Shown: piece after piece, positions 44,961-53,587 of the stretch
Layout of the letters: each line of letters begins with the position of its first letter
Numbering within the stretch: the stretch's first letter is position 1
From: Bradyrhizobium sp. CCBAU 53338
GTDB taxonomy: Bacteria; Pseudomonadota; Alphaproteobacteria; Rhizobiales; Xanthobacteraceae
Assembly (NCBI RefSeq): GCF_015291665.1
Contig: NZ_CP030048.1
Location: 7,165,501-7,229,500, forward strand
Reading direction: 5' to 3'
Length of the DNA stretch: 64,000 bases
Made by a program: the position numbers and the translations under genes
Notes under the pieces: model-generated
Database searches by the model: none
Seen by the model: the letters and a program-made list of their open reading frames with translations, nothing else
Told to the model about the DNA's origin: nothing

Positions 44961-46187
44961 ATGAGGAACGGGCTTTTGCATCTGGTCACGGGAACGGCAC
45001 TCGCTTTGGCGCTGTCGGTTTCTTCGGCCAGTGCCCAGAAGAAATACGACCCTGGCGCCAGCGATACCGAAATCAAGATCGGCCAGACCAATCCATTCAG
45101 CGGACCGGCCTCCGCCTATGCCACAATCGGCAAGACGCAGGCCGCCTACATGAAGATGATCAATGATCAGGGCGGCGTGAACGGCCGCAAGATCAACCTG
45201 ATCCAGTATGACGACGCCTATTCGCCGCCGAAGGCGGTGGAGCAGGTCCGCAAGCTGGTCGAGAGCGACGAGGTGCTGCTGACCTTCCAGCTTCTCGGCA
45301 CCCCCTCGAACGCGGCCGTGCAGAAATATCTCAACTCCAAGAAGGTACCGCAACTCTTCGCGGCCACTGGGGCTTCCAAGTTCACCGATCCGAAGAATTT
45401 CCCGTGGACGATGGGCTTCAATCCCAACTACTTCGTCGAGGGCCGCATCTACGGCCAGTACATCATCAAGAACCACCCGAACGCCAAGATCGGCGTGCTC
45501 TATCAGAACGACGACCTCGGCAAGGACTATCTGAACGGCCTCAAGGCCGGCCTCGGCGACAAGGCCGCCAAGATGATCGTGACCGAAGCCTCCTACGAGG
45601 TCTCCGATCCCACGGTCGATTCGCAGATCCTCAAGATCAAGGACGCCGGTGCCGACCTGTTCTTCAGCGCCACCACGCCGAAACAGGCCGCGCAGGCGAT
45701 CAAGAAGATCGCCGAGCTCGGCTGGCACCCGGTGCAGATCCTCGACATCAACGCCACTTCGGTCGGCGCGGTGATGAAGCCCGCGGGGCTCGAGGCGTCG
45801 AAGGGCGTGATCAGCGTCAACTACGGCAAGGATCCGCTGGACCCGACCTGGAAAGACGACCCCGGCATGAAGAAGTATTTCGAGTTCATGGCGAAGTACT
45901 ATCCTGAAGGCGACAAGGACTCGAGCTTCAACAGCTACGGATACTCGACCTCGCAATTGATGATCTACGTGCTTCAGAAGTGCGGCGACAACCTGACCCG
46001 CGAGAATGTCATGAAGGTCGCCACCAGCCTGAAGGACGTGCAGCTCGACCTCTCGCTGCCCGGCATCAAGGCCAACACCTCGCCGACCGACTACCGCGTC
46101 AACAAGCAGCTTCAGATGATGAAGTTCAACGGCGAGCGCTGGGAGCTGTTCGGCCCGATCATGGAAGATACCGGCCCGGCGGGCTAG
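44961..46187 (+). CDS. branched-chain amino acid-type ABC substrate-binding protein, paralogue 2
   Basis: 408 residues from ATG 44961, preceded by GGGAGAAAG. Signal peptide LLHLVTGTALALALSVSSASA, then the same fold as its neighbour (EIKIGQTNPFSGPASAYATIG; GVLYQNDDLGKDYLNGL). Differences cluster around the likely ligand cleft (NPFSGPAS versus VPFSGAYS; TTPKQAAQ versus STPKFAAQ), so the two may bind different ligands. The 185-base gap between them has no hairpin that I see. A terminator-like hairpin lies 29 bases downstream, so the pair may be one transcription unit. Orphan, without transport partners in the window. Confidence 0.93.
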   Translation: MRNGLLHLVTGTALALALSVSSASAQKKYDPGASDTEIKIGQTNPFSGPASAYATIGKTQAAYMKMINDQGGVNGRKINLIQYDDAYSPPKAVEQVRKLVESDEVLLTFQLLGTPSNAAVQKYLNSKKVPQLFAATGASKFTDPKNFPWTMGFNPNYFVEGRIYGQYIIKNHPNAKIGVLYQNDDLGKDYLNGLKAGLGDKAAKMIVTEASYEVSDPTVDSQILKIKDAGADLFFSATTPKQAAQAIKKIAELGWHPVQILDINATSVGAVMKPAGLEASKGVISVNYGKDPLDPTWKDDPGMKKYFEFMAKYYPEGDKDSSFNSYGYSTSQLMIYVLQKCGDNLTRENVMKVATSLKDVQLDLSLPGIKANTSPTDYRVNKQLQMMKFNGERWELFGPIMEDTGPAG

Positions 46188-46215
46188 TTCTCGAAAGCAA
46201 CTGCTTCAACGACGT

Positions 46216-46240
46216 GATGCCCGGGCCTGTCCCGGGCATC
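46216..46240 (+). terminator. hairpin after the binding-protein pair
   Basis: GATGCCCGGG (46216-46225) pairs perfectly with CCCGGGCATC (46231-46240) over CCTGT, followed by CACGTTCTT. It shares its core with the hairpin at 31009-31038. A further GC repeat (46267-46306) follows, so this gap is built mostly of genus-type repeats. Confidence 0.65.
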
Positions 46241-46311
46241 CACGTTCTTGGAGTAGAAAAAGGAGGCGTGGATAGCCGGGTCAAGCCGGCCAAGCCCGGC
46301 CATGACGGTAC

Positions 46312-46737
46312 TCAGGTCGGTATCTCCCCAAAATTCTTCCCCACCGGCAGTACCGCGTGCCGGATCAGGCGCGAATCCTCGACTGCTGCCTGGCGGTGCT
46401 TGACCGCCTCGCGATAGACGGGGTCTCGGATCATCTCGACGAAGGCGGCGACGCTCGGGTACTCGGCGATGAAGCAATGATCCCAGCGCTCCTCCTGCGG
46501 ACCGATCAGCATCAGTTCGAACCGGCCCTGCCAGACAATGCGGCCGCCAAGGCGTTCAAACACCGGGCCGCTCTCGCGACCGTAGGCCGCATAGGCTTCT
46601 GCACCGCTGGCCTTGCGGCCGTCGGGATAGGCCGCCTCTTGGCGCAGCCGCACCAGATTGAGCATGTGGATCGGACCCGGGCGGTCGTTTTCCCGGAATT
46701 GCGCGAAGATCTCCTTGGTCGGATCGATGTGGCCCAT
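46312..46737 (-). CDS. DUF1330 family protein
   Basis: 141 residues, GAGGGAG before the ATG. The ferredoxin-like (dimeric alpha/beta barrel) DUF1330 pattern is clear: GPIHMLNLVRLRQEAAYPDG, SGAEAYAAYGRESGPVFERLGGRIVWQGRFELMLIG, WDHCFIAEYPSVAAFVEM, RDPVYREAVKHRQAA. No catalytic function is established. Single cytosolic domain. It stands alone between the binding proteins and PBP1A. Confidence 0.88.
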   Translation of the reverse strand: MGHIDPTKEIFAQFRENDRPGPIHMLNLVRLRQEAAYPDGRKASGAEAYAAYGRESGPVFERLGGRIVWQGRFELMLIGPQEERWDHCFIAEYPSVAAFVEMIRDPVYREAVKHRQAAVEDSRLIRHAVLPVGKNFGEIPT

Positions 46738-46903
46738 GCGAGCTCCCTCTTCTTGATGGCCGCGATCCTAGCTCTGCCGCCCGATGAGCGGAACTGCGGC
46801 CTGGGAATGCCGTACCTCCTAACCAGACGTTAAGGACGGGGTAACGGGGCCTTAAACAGCGACCGCTAGCGTGCGGCGGGGCGGGGTGACCGGGCGTTTG
46901 CGT

Positions 46904-49144
46904 ATGGGGTCGGGAAAGAAAAAAGGTGGGCGGAAGGAGCCGTTGTTCGGCTTGCCCGCTGCGCTCGCCGACCTGCGCCTGACGGCGGCCGATCGCATTC
47001 CCGGCGGCGGCGACGACAAGCCGAAGAAATCCGCCAAGCGCAAGAGCGAACCTGCCGGCGACGAGCCGCCGCGCGAGCGCAAGGCGCCGGCCAGAAGCAG
47101 CGGCGCCAGGCGCCGGTCGAGATCATCCTTCAGCGCCGGCCTCGGCCGCCTCGTCTATTGGGGCGCCGTGCTGAGCCTGTGGGGCGTGATCGCCGTGATC
47201 GGCGTCGTGATCTGGGTCGGCGCCCATCTGCCGCCGATCCAGTCGCTGGAGATTCCGAAGCGCCCGCCGACGATCCAGATCGTCGGCATGGACGGCACCC
47301 TGCTGGCGCAGCGCGGCGAGATGGTCGGCGCGAATGTATCACTGAAGGACCTGCCGCCCTATCTGCCGAAGGCGTTCATCGCCATCGAGGACCGCCGCTT
47401 CTATTCGCATTTCGGCATCGACCCCGTCGGCATCCTGCGCGCGCTCGTCACCAACGTGCTCCATCGCGGCGTGTCGCAGGGCGGCTCGACGCTGACGCAG
47501 CAACTCGCCAAAAACCTGTTCCTGACCCAGGAACGAACCCTGCAGCGCAAGCTGCAGGAGGCGGAGCTCGCGATCTGGCTGGAGCGCAAGCATACCAAGA
47601 ACGAGATCCTCGAGCTCTATCTCAACCGCGTCTATTTCGGCTCCGGCGCCTACGGCGTCGAAGCGGCCGCGCAGAAATATTTCGGCAAGCCGGCGAAGAA
47701 CGTCACGATCGCCGAAGCCGCGATGCTGGCGGGCCTGGTCAAGTCGCCCTCGCGCCTCGCGCCGAACCGCAATCCGGAAGGCGCCGAAGCGCGCGCGCAA
47801 GTCGTGCTCGCAGCGATGGCGGACGCCAAGTTCATCACCGAGGCGCAGGCCCAGGCCTCGATCGGCCATCCCTCCTACAATGTGAAGCCGGTCGGTGCCG
47901 GCACGATCAACTATGTCGCCGACTGGATCGGCGAGGTGCTGGACGACCTCGTCGGCCAGATCGACGAGAGCATCAGGGTCGAGACCACGATCGATCCGAA
48001 GCTGCAGGCCGTGGCGGAGGCCGCCGTCATCGACGAGCTCGCCGCCAAGAGCGTGAAGTTCAACGTCAGCCAGGGCGCGCTGGTGGCGATGACGCCCGAC
48101 GGCGCCGTGCGCGCCATGGTGGGCGGCCGGAACTATTCCGAGAGCCAGTACAACCGCGCGGTCACCGCCAAGCGCCAGCCGGGCTCCTCGTTCAAGCCGT
48201 TCGTCTATCTGACGGCGATGGAGCAGGGCCTGACGCCCGACACCATCCGCCAGGACGCGCCGATCGAGGTCAAGGGCTGGAGGCCGGAGAACTACACGCA
48301 TGAATATTTCGGCCCGGTGACGCTGACGCAGGCGCTGGCGATGTCGCTCAACACCGTCGCCATCCGCCTCGGTCTCGAGGTCGGGCCGAAGAACGTGGTG
48401 CGCACCGCGCATCGGCTCGGCATCTCCTCCAAGCTCGAGCCCAACGCCTCGATCGCGCTCGGCACCTCGGAAGTCTCGGTGGTCGAGATGGTCGGCGCCT
48501 ATGCACCGTTCGCCAATGGCGGCTTCGCCGCCATGCCGCACGTGGTGACGCGGATCAAGACGCTCGACGGCAAGCTGCTCTACATGCGGCCTGCCGACGA
48601 GCGCAACCAGGTGATCGAGCCGCGCTATGTGGGCATGATGAACACGATGATGCGCGAGACGCTGATCTCGGGCACGGCGAAGAAGGCCGAGATTCCCGGC
48701 TGGCAGGCGGCCGGCAAGACCGGCACCAGCCAGGACTATCGCGACGCCTGGTTCATCGGCTACACGTCGAACCTCGTCACCGGCGTCTGGCTCGGCAATG
48801 ACGACAACTCGCCGACCAGGAAGGCGACCGGCGGCGGCCTGCCGGTGGAGGTCTGGACCCGCTTCATGCGCGCAGCCCATGAGGGCGTGCCGGTGGCGGC
48901 CCTGCCGAACCTGCAAGGCAATTGGGGGCCGGCGAACCTCGCGCAGATCTCATCGCAGGTGTCGCCGCCGACACAGGCGGCCGCGCCCGGATATTCACCG
49001 GGATATTCCCCTGGACCTGCTCCGGCGCCGGCCGGCAATGGCGGCTATCGCGCGCCACCGCGCGCCAATGTCAACGCACGGCCGGAAGCAGCCGCAGGGC
49101 TTGATGGCTGGCTGATGGACCGGCTGTTTGGCGGGAATCGATAG
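46904..49144 (+). CDS. penicillin-binding protein 1A (bifunctional)
   Basis: 746 residues from ATG 46904; a GTG at 46871 would add 11. A long basic cytosolic head (KKKGGRKEP, then RRRSRSSFS) precedes one membrane segment (WGVIAVIGVVIWVGA). GT51 domain: Glu in IAIEDRRFYSHFG, GGSTLTQQLAKNLFL, and KHTKNEILELYLNRVYFG. Transpeptidase domain: nucleophile Ser in QPGSSFKPFVYL, SLN in MSLNTVAIRLG, and KTGTS in AAGKTGTSQDY. The C-terminal 70 residues are Pro/Ala/Gly-rich (SPGYSPGPAPAPAGNG), of low complexity. It makes and cross-links peptidoglycan. Confidence 0.96.
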   Translation: MGSGKKKGGRKEPLFGLPAALADLRLTAADRIPGGGDDKPKKSAKRKSEPAGDEPPRERKAPARSSGARRRSRSSFSAGLGRLVYWGAVLSLWGVIAVIGVVIWVGAHLPPIQSLEIPKRPPTIQIVGMDGTLLAQRGEMVGANVSLKDLPPYLPKAFIAIEDRRFYSHFGIDPVGILRALVTNVLHRGVSQGGSTLTQQLAKNLFLTQERTLQRKLQEAELAIWLERKHTKNEILELYLNRVYFGSGAYGVEAAAQKYFGKPAKNVTIAEAAMLAGLVKSPSRLAPNRNPEGAEARAQVVLAAMADAKFITEAQAQASIGHPSYNVKPVGAGTINYVADWIGEVLDDLVGQIDESIRVETTIDPKLQAVAEAAVIDELAAKSVKFNVSQGALVAMTPDGAVRAMVGGRNYSESQYNRAVTAKRQPGSSFKPFVYLTAMEQGLTPDTIRQDAPIEVKGWRPENYTHEYFGPVTLTQALAMSLNTVAIRLGLEVGPKNVVRTAHRLGISSKLEPNASIALGTSEVSVVEMVGAYAPFANGGFAAMPHVVTRIKTLDGKLLYMRPADERNQVIEPRYVGMMNTMMRETLISGTAKKAEIPGWQAAGKTGTSQDYRDAWFIGYTSNLVTGVWLGNDDNSPTRKATGGGLPVEVWTRFMRAAHEGVPVAALPNLQGNWGPANLAQISSQVSPPTQAAAPGYSPGYSPGPAPAPAGNGGYRAPPRANVNARPEAAAGLDGWLMDRLFGGNR

Positions 49145-49159
49145 ACCCCGAAACAACAA

Positions 49160-49185
49160 CGCGAAAACAACCCCATGCACAGTAG
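49160..49185. repeat. 26-bp dispersed repeat, copy 2
   Basis: Identical over 26 bases to 8015-8040. It lies 15 bases after the PBP1A stop, in the same orientation relative to the upstream gene as copy 1. Confidence 0.75.
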
Positions 49186-49282
49186 GCGGCAGTTACCGGC
49201 TTGGTGTGCGGTGGGACTTGCGAGGCGGTTGATATGGCTCGCAGATCGACCAATGTGGCGCAAGGCGCACTCTCTGCGCCGG

Positions 49283-49304
49283 ATCGCCCGCTTTCGCGGG
49301 CGAT
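49283..49304. terminator. hairpin between PBP1A and the metallopeptidase
   Basis: ATCGCCCGC (49283-49291) and GCGGGCGAT (49296-49304) form a perfect 9-base stem with loop TTTC between two convergent genes. It probably ends one or both transcripts. Confidence 0.6.
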
Positions 49305-49333
49305 GACAGCGTCAGTCGGGGCAACGGCGCGCC

Positions 49334-50089
49334 CTAATCCTCGACCCCGTAACGGTGCAGATCGTTGCCAGAGGTGTCGAGCCACTTCTTGGCGCGCTCC
49401 ATCGAGGGACAAATCTTGCCGCAGACGCGCCAGAAGCGGGCCGAGTGGTTCATCTCGACGAGATGGGCCACTTCATGCGCGGCGAGATAGTCGAGCACGA
49501 AAGGCGGCGCGAGGATCAGGCGCCAGGAGAACGACAGCGAACCGGCCGAGGTGCAGGAGCCCCAGCGGCTGGACTGATCGCGGATCGAGAGCCGCTTGAC
49601 CTTGACGCCGAGCTCGGCGGCATGGGCCTCCGCGGAGCGTTGCAGATCCTTGCGCGCCTCGCGCTTGAGGAAGTCGCTGACGCGGCGATCGACATGCTCG
49701 AGCCCGCCGGCGACGCAGAGAATGCGTTCGCCGCTGTCGCGAATTTCGGTCCACACCGTGCCGCGGCTGCCGGCGCGATGCACGATGCGATGAGAAACGC
49801 CGCGGAGCGGTATCACTGTGCCATGTTGGAACGGCGCAGCCTTCGGCAAACGACCGAGACGCGCCGCGATCCACGCGCCGTGACGCTGCGCGAAATCCTT
49901 GGCTTCAGCGAGCGTGCCGCGCGGCGGGATCGTGAGGATCGCTTCGCGATCGCTCGGATGGATTCTGAGTGTGTAACGGCGCGCGCGGCGGTGCCTGCGC
50001 AGCCGAATCGCAAAGAATTGCGATCCATGGGTTATGAGAAGGGTCTTCGGTTCGTGAGGCCGACGGTAGAGGAGCGCGCGAGTGGCCAT
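49334..50089 (-). CDS. M48/YgjP-like metallopeptidase (SprT-type zinc protein)
   Basis: 251 residues from ATG 50089; the frame stays open to 50173, but the residues there are not conserved-looking. Zinc motif HEVAHLVEMNHSARFW (HExxH plus the downstream His) and the preceding RWGSCTSAGSLSFSWRLILAPP are diagnostic of the YgjP-like/DUF45 group. The N-terminal strand-rich part (IRLRRHRRARRYTLRIHPSD) is typical too. No signal peptide, so probably cytosolic. Biological substrates are unknown for most members. Confidence 0.88.
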   Translation of the reverse strand: MATRALLYRRPHEPKTLLITHGSQFFAIRLRRHRRARRYTLRIHPSDREAILTIPPRGTLAEAKDFAQRHGAWIAARLGRLPKAAPFQHGTVIPLRGVSHRIVHRAGSRGTVWTEIRDSGERILCVAGGLEHVDRRVSDFLKREARKDLQRSAEAHAAELGVKVKRLSIRDQSSRWGSCTSAGSLSFSWRLILAPPFVLDYLAAHEVAHLVEMNHSARFWRVCGKICPSMERAKKWLDTSGNDLHRYGVED

Positions 50090-50189
50090 GTCTGTCAGTC
50101 CGGGGAGCAAGAGATCGCCCGGATTCTGCCATAACCGCCGCCACGGAAAGCGCTCGGCGCAAAAACAAATCATTTGCCCAATATACAGG

Positions 50190-50239
50190 GGTTCTGCAGT
50201 CCGGAGACCCTACAGACTGGGGTTGGAACCGGGTTTTTT
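50190..50239 (+). ncRNA. candidate short RNA or isolated terminator: two-part hairpin plus T6
   Basis: On the plus strand GGTTC (50190-50194) and CAGTC (50197-50201) pair with GACTG (50215-50219) and GAACC (50226-50230). GGG and six T (50234-50239) follow. This is the form of an intrinsic terminator, yet no plus-strand gene ends nearby; both neighbours read on the minus strand. An AATATA box lies just before it. It could be the end of a small RNA starting near 50187, or an antisense terminator. The 50090-50391 gap otherwise holds a weak dyad, CACCCC/GGGGTG (50262-50283), and no gene. Confidence 0.35.
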
Positions 50240-50335
50240 CGCCCCCGCTGGACGCATGCGACACCCCCAAGGGCTGAGGGGTGACTCACTCCTATAACGC
50301 TACCTAAATACCCCGAATCTGGCGGGAACCCGGGA

Positions 50336-50354
50336 CTGCCGGAGCCTCCGGCAG
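50336..50354 (-). terminator. hairpin downstream of phaZ
   Basis: CTGCCGGAG and CTCCGGCAG (50336-50344, 50346-50354) are a perfect dyad around one base, foldable as a 7-base stem with a 5-base loop, 38 bases past the phaZ stop. No T run on the minus strand. Confidence 0.5.
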
Positions 50355-50391
50355 GGCCCGAAGTTTCGACGGGAAAGCCGAAATAGCTGGG

Positions 50392-51720
50392 TTATTCGGC
50401 TGCGAGCGCCTGCAACGATGCCGGATTCGCAGCCGAGACCATGAAGTCATGGATGCGCGGCACGATTTCCGACTTGAAGCGCGAGCCGTTGAACACGCCG
50501 TAATGTCCAACGCCCTTCTGGACGTAATGAACGCGGCGATGATCCGGAATCGAGCTGCACAATGCGTGCGTTGCTTCGGTCTGGCCGAGACCCGAGATGT
50601 CGTCGTTCTCGCCTTCGACCGTCATCAGGGCAACGCGCGTCACCTTCGAGGGATCGACCAGAGTTCCGCGATGGGTCATCTCGCCCTTCGGCAGCGAGTG
50701 CTTCACGAACACGGTGTCGACGGTCTGCAGATAGTACTCGGCCGAGAGGTCCATCACCGCGAGGTACTCGTCGTAGAACTCGCGGTGCTTGTCGACGAGG
50801 TCGCCGTCGCCCTTCACCAGATGGGCGAACAGCTGCTTGTGGGCGTCCATGTGCCGATCGAAGTTCATGCTGATGAACCCGTTGAGCTGCAGGAAGCCGG
50901 GATAGACGTCGCGCATCATCCCCGGATGCGGGAACGGCACCTTGGTGATGACGTGGTTGCGGAACCAGTCGATGCCGCGCTCCTGCGCAAGGTTGTTCAC
51001 CGCGGTCGGATTGCGGCGGGTGTCGATCGGACCGCCCATCAGCGTCATCGAGGTCGGCACGAAGGGATCGCGCCGCGCTTCCATGATCGAGACGGCAGCG
51101 ACGACGGGCACGGAGGGCTGGCACACGGCCATGACGTGGGTGTTGCCGCCCAGCACCTGCAGCATCTCGATGACGTAATCGATGTAGTCGTCGAGATCGA
51201 AGCGGCCTTCGCTCAAGGGCACCATGCGGGCGTCGGCCCAATCGGTGATGTAGACCTCATGCGCCGGCAGCAAGGCCTCGACGGTGCCGCGGAGCAGGGT
51301 CGCGTAGTGGCCGGACATCGGCGCCACGATCAGCACGCGCGGCTGCGGGCTGCGCAGCGGACGGGCGAATTTGCGATCGAAGTAGAGCAGATTGCAGAAC
51401 GGCTTTTCCCAGACCGAGCGAACCTCGACGGGGACGCGGATGCCGTTGACCTCGGTGTCGTTGAGGCCCCACTCCGGCTTGCCGTAGCGGCGCGTGGTGC
51501 GCTCGAACAACTCGCAGGCCGCGGCGACGGACTTGCCGACCTCGGTGCGCGTCCATGGATTCAAGGGATTCTGAAACAGCAGCTTGGTCGCGTCGGTGAC
51601 GGCACGTGCCGGATTGAGAGAGGCATGCGCCATCTCGTACATCCAGTACATCGGCGTGGTCAGGACCGGGCTGCCTTCTGCTGCCAGGGGCGGCGCGCCG
51701 CCAAACTCACCAATCGGCAT
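50392..51720 (-). CDS. phaZ: intracellular poly(3-hydroxyalkanoate) depolymerase
   Basis: 442 residues from ATG 51720, with AGAGGAA 8 bases upstream. This alpha/beta hydrolase of the PhaZ group uses a Cys nucleophile instead of Ser: Cys200 in HVMAVCQPSVPVVAA. It has the LYFDR and VLIVAPMSGHYATLLRGTVE lines and ends with GVGHYGVFNGSRF, whose His would be the catalytic base; the acid Asp is probably in VEGENDDISG. It breaks down native PHA granules in the cytoplasm. No signal peptide. It has its own promoter-like sequence upstream (see 51742-51775). Confidence 0.93.
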   Translation of the reverse strand: MPIGEFGGAPPLAAEGSPVLTTPMYWMYEMAHASLNPARAVTDATKLLFQNPLNPWTRTEVGKSVAAACELFERTTRRYGKPEWGLNDTEVNGIRVPVEVRSVWEKPFCNLLYFDRKFARPLRSPQPRVLIVAPMSGHYATLLRGTVEALLPAHEVYITDWADARMVPLSEGRFDLDDYIDYVIEMLQVLGGNTHVMAVCQPSVPVVAAVSIMEARRDPFVPTSMTLMGGPIDTRRNPTAVNNLAQERGIDWFRNHVITKVPFPHPGMMRDVYPGFLQLNGFISMNFDRHMDAHKQLFAHLVKGDGDLVDKHREFYDEYLAVMDLSAEYYLQTVDTVFVKHSLPKGEMTHRGTLVDPSKVTRVALMTVEGENDDISGLGQTEATHALCSSIPDHRRVHYVQKGVGHYGVFNGSRFKSEIVPRIHDFMVSAANPASLQALAAE

Positions 51721-51741
51721 GGTCAAATTCCTCTTCGCATC

Positions 51742-51775
51742 GCAGCATACTGCCGAATGCGTAATATTGCGTCAA
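51742..51775 (-). promoter_or_regulatory. phaZ promoter with an overlapping GCAG/CTGC dyad
   Basis: On the minus strand TTGACG (51775-51770) and CAGTAT (51752-51747) are spaced by 17 bases, a good sigma-70 fit, about 27 bases before the ATG. A perfect dyad GCAG-N4-CTGC (51742-51753) covers the -10. TGC-rich dyads are the known targets of PhaR-type PHA regulators, so repression at this point is possible. Confidence 0.5.
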
Positions 51776-51840
51776 TGCATGGTTCCGTACATCTACGTGC
51801 TCAAAGCAGCCAAACCCGCCAGAATCCACGAGAAAGTGCG

Positions 51841-52659
51841 CTATTCCCCGCCCGACAGCAGCGAGCCGTGCTTTCTGGCGCTGCGCAAAAGGGCAAGGAA
51901 TGCCCCAAAAGAAGCCAGCAGAAGCGCTGCGTTGATGGCTAACGCCTCCAGCATCAAATCGGTCCGGAAGGTGTTCTCGATCAGGAGCGCGCGCATCCCT
52001 TCGAACACGTAGGTCGGGGGCAACGACCAGGCGATATATTGCAGCCAGGGCGGCAGCACGCTGACCGGATAATAGATGCAGGAGAGCGGCAGGATCGCAA
52101 AGATCAGGGTCCAGACGATGCTCTCGGCGCCAAGACCGTTCCGCAAGACGAGACCCGAGACGAAAATGCCGACCGACCAGCCGGTGAAGATCAAATTGAA
52201 GAAGAAGGCGATCAGCGGCAGGCCGAGGCTGTAGATGTTGAAGTGAAACAACACCAGCGCGAGCAAGGTCATCGGGATGATGCCGAGCAGCAGCCGGATC
52301 AGGCTCATCACCATCAACGACAGCAGAAACTCGATCGGCCTCAACGGACTCATCATGAGGTTGCCGAGGTTGCGCGCCCACATCTCCTCCAGGAAGGAGA
52401 TGGAGAAGCCGAGCTGCCCGCGGAACAGGGTTTCCCAGAGGATCACGGCGCCGATCAGCGTGCCGCCGGCACGCGCGAAGTAACTGGCGTTCTGCGCGGC
52501 ATAATATTGGATGAAGCCCCAGGTGATGACCTGGATCGCCGGCCAGTAGAGCAGGTCGAGCAGCCGCGGCCATGACGATATCAGCAGATACCAGTAGCGC
52601 AGGATCATCGCACCGATGCGCTGGACCGAGATGCCGCGATGGAGGGAGACTTCGCTCAT
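51841..52659 (-). CDS. ABC-2 type exporter permease
   Basis: 272 residues starting at the ATG that overlaps the stop of the ATPase gene (ATGA). About six membrane helices with a long first cytosolic part (RIGAMILRYWYLLISSWPRLLDLLYWP). PIEFLLSLMVMSLIRLLLGIIPM, PLIAFFFNLIFTGWSVGIFVSG and IVWTLIFAILPLSCIYYPVSVLP are typical of ABC-2 permeases; the LPPWLQYIAWSLPPTYVFEGMR line is characteristic. It exports an unknown substrate (lipid, polysaccharide or drug) with the ATPase encoded next to it. Confidence 0.92.
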   Translation of the reverse strand: MSEVSLHRGISVQRIGAMILRYWYLLISSWPRLLDLLYWPAIQVITWGFIQYYAAQNASYFARAGGTLIGAVILWETLFRGQLGFSISFLEEMWARNLGNLMMSPLRPIEFLLSLMVMSLIRLLLGIIPMTLLALVLFHFNIYSLGLPLIAFFFNLIFTGWSVGIFVSGLVLRNGLGAESIVWTLIFAILPLSCIYYPVSVLPPWLQYIAWSLPPTYVFEGMRALLIENTFRTDLMLEALAINAALLLASFGAFLALLRSARKHGSLLSGGE

Positions 52660-53459
52660 CGCGCCCCCTCCTTCGCACCGTTCACCCGGCCGCGCGCGAC
52701 GTCCAGAAAGACCTCTTCCAGCGTGGTGCGGTTGTAGCGGGCCATAATGGCGTCGGGTGCGTCGTCGTCCTCGACCCGGCCGCGCTTCATGATGATGACG
52801 CGGTCGCAGAGCCGTTCGACCTCCAGCATGTTGTGTGACGCCAGCAGGATGGTGGCGTCGTTGTCCTTGCGGTAACGCTCCAGATGCGCCCGCACCCAAT
52901 CGGCGGTGTCGGGGTCGAGCGAGGCGGTCGGCTCGTCCAGCAGCAGCAGCTCGGGCTCGTTGATGAGCGCCTTCGCCAGCGCGACCCGGGTTTTCTGCCC
53001 GGCCGAGAGCTTGCCGTTGGCGCGGTCGATGAAGTCGTTGAGATCGAGATCGTCGGCCAGCTTTGCGATACGGTCGGCCAGATGCCTGACCGCGTACAGC
53101 TTGCCGAAGACGGTCAGGTTCTGCCGCACCGTCAGCCGCATCGGCATGTCGACATAGGGGCTCTCGAAATTCATCCGCCCCAGCACTTCGGCGCTCTCCT
53201 CCGGCATCCGATGCCCGAGCACGCGGACGCGGCCGGAGGTCGGCAGCACCAGCCCCATGATCATCGCGATGGTGGTGGTCTTGCCGGCGCCGTTGCCGCC
53301 CAGCAGCCCGGTGATGCTGCCGCGGGGAAGCGAAAAGGAGATGCCGTCGACGGCGCGGGTCTGCTTGTAGACCTTGACGAGGCGATCGACCTCGATGGCC
53401 GCGGACAATCGAGTGCCCGCGACAGTCGGCCGACTTGAAGCATTGTCATTCCCGGTCAT
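52656..53459 (-). CDS. ABC exporter ATP-binding protein
   Basis: 267 residues from ATG 53459. Walker A GLLGGNGAGKTTTIAMI, signature LSAGQKTRVALAKALI, Walker B LLLLDEPTASLDP, and H-loop His in LLASHNMLEVERL are complete. The VDGISFSLPRGSITGLLGG start belongs to the DRI/CcmA-like exporter ATPases. It overlaps the permease by 4 bases, giving translational coupling. It is divergent from regS; the 128 bases between hold both promoters. No accessory periplasmic protein is encoded. Confidence 0.93.
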   Translation of the reverse strand: MTGNDNASSRPTVAGTRLSAAIEVDRLVKVYKQTRAVDGISFSLPRGSITGLLGGNGAGKTTTIAMIMGLVLPTSGRVRVLGHRMPEESAEVLGRMNFESPYVDMPMRLTVRQNLTVFGKLYAVRHLADRIAKLADDLDLNDFIDRANGKLSAGQKTRVALAKALINEPELLLLDEPTASLDPDTADWVRAHLERYRKDNDATILLASHNMLEVERLCDRVIIMKRGRVEDDDAPDAIMARYNRTTLEEVFLDVARGRVNGAKEGAR

Positions 53460-53587
53460 GCTACGGGCGTTCTTCCGCCATTGCGCGGTGGAGCGCAAGG
53501 CTTGATGTAAATGGCTCGCAACCAAGAACCGATTTCTGCGGGCCGGCGTGTTTGTGATCGGACACGCGCACCGCTAGATTGACTGTG

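Noticed and set aside
47339..48916. A 525-codon minus-strand frame opposite PBP1A
   Set aside because: Antisense shadow; His/Arg/Asp-rich and without any motif, while the plus strand has complete GT51 and transpeptidase boxes.
50240..50335. Possible tmRNA, SRP RNA or tRNA in the gap upstream of the metallopeptidase gene
   Set aside because: No tag-peptide frame, no SRP GGAAG/GCAG loop pattern, no cloverleaf; only isolated short dyads.
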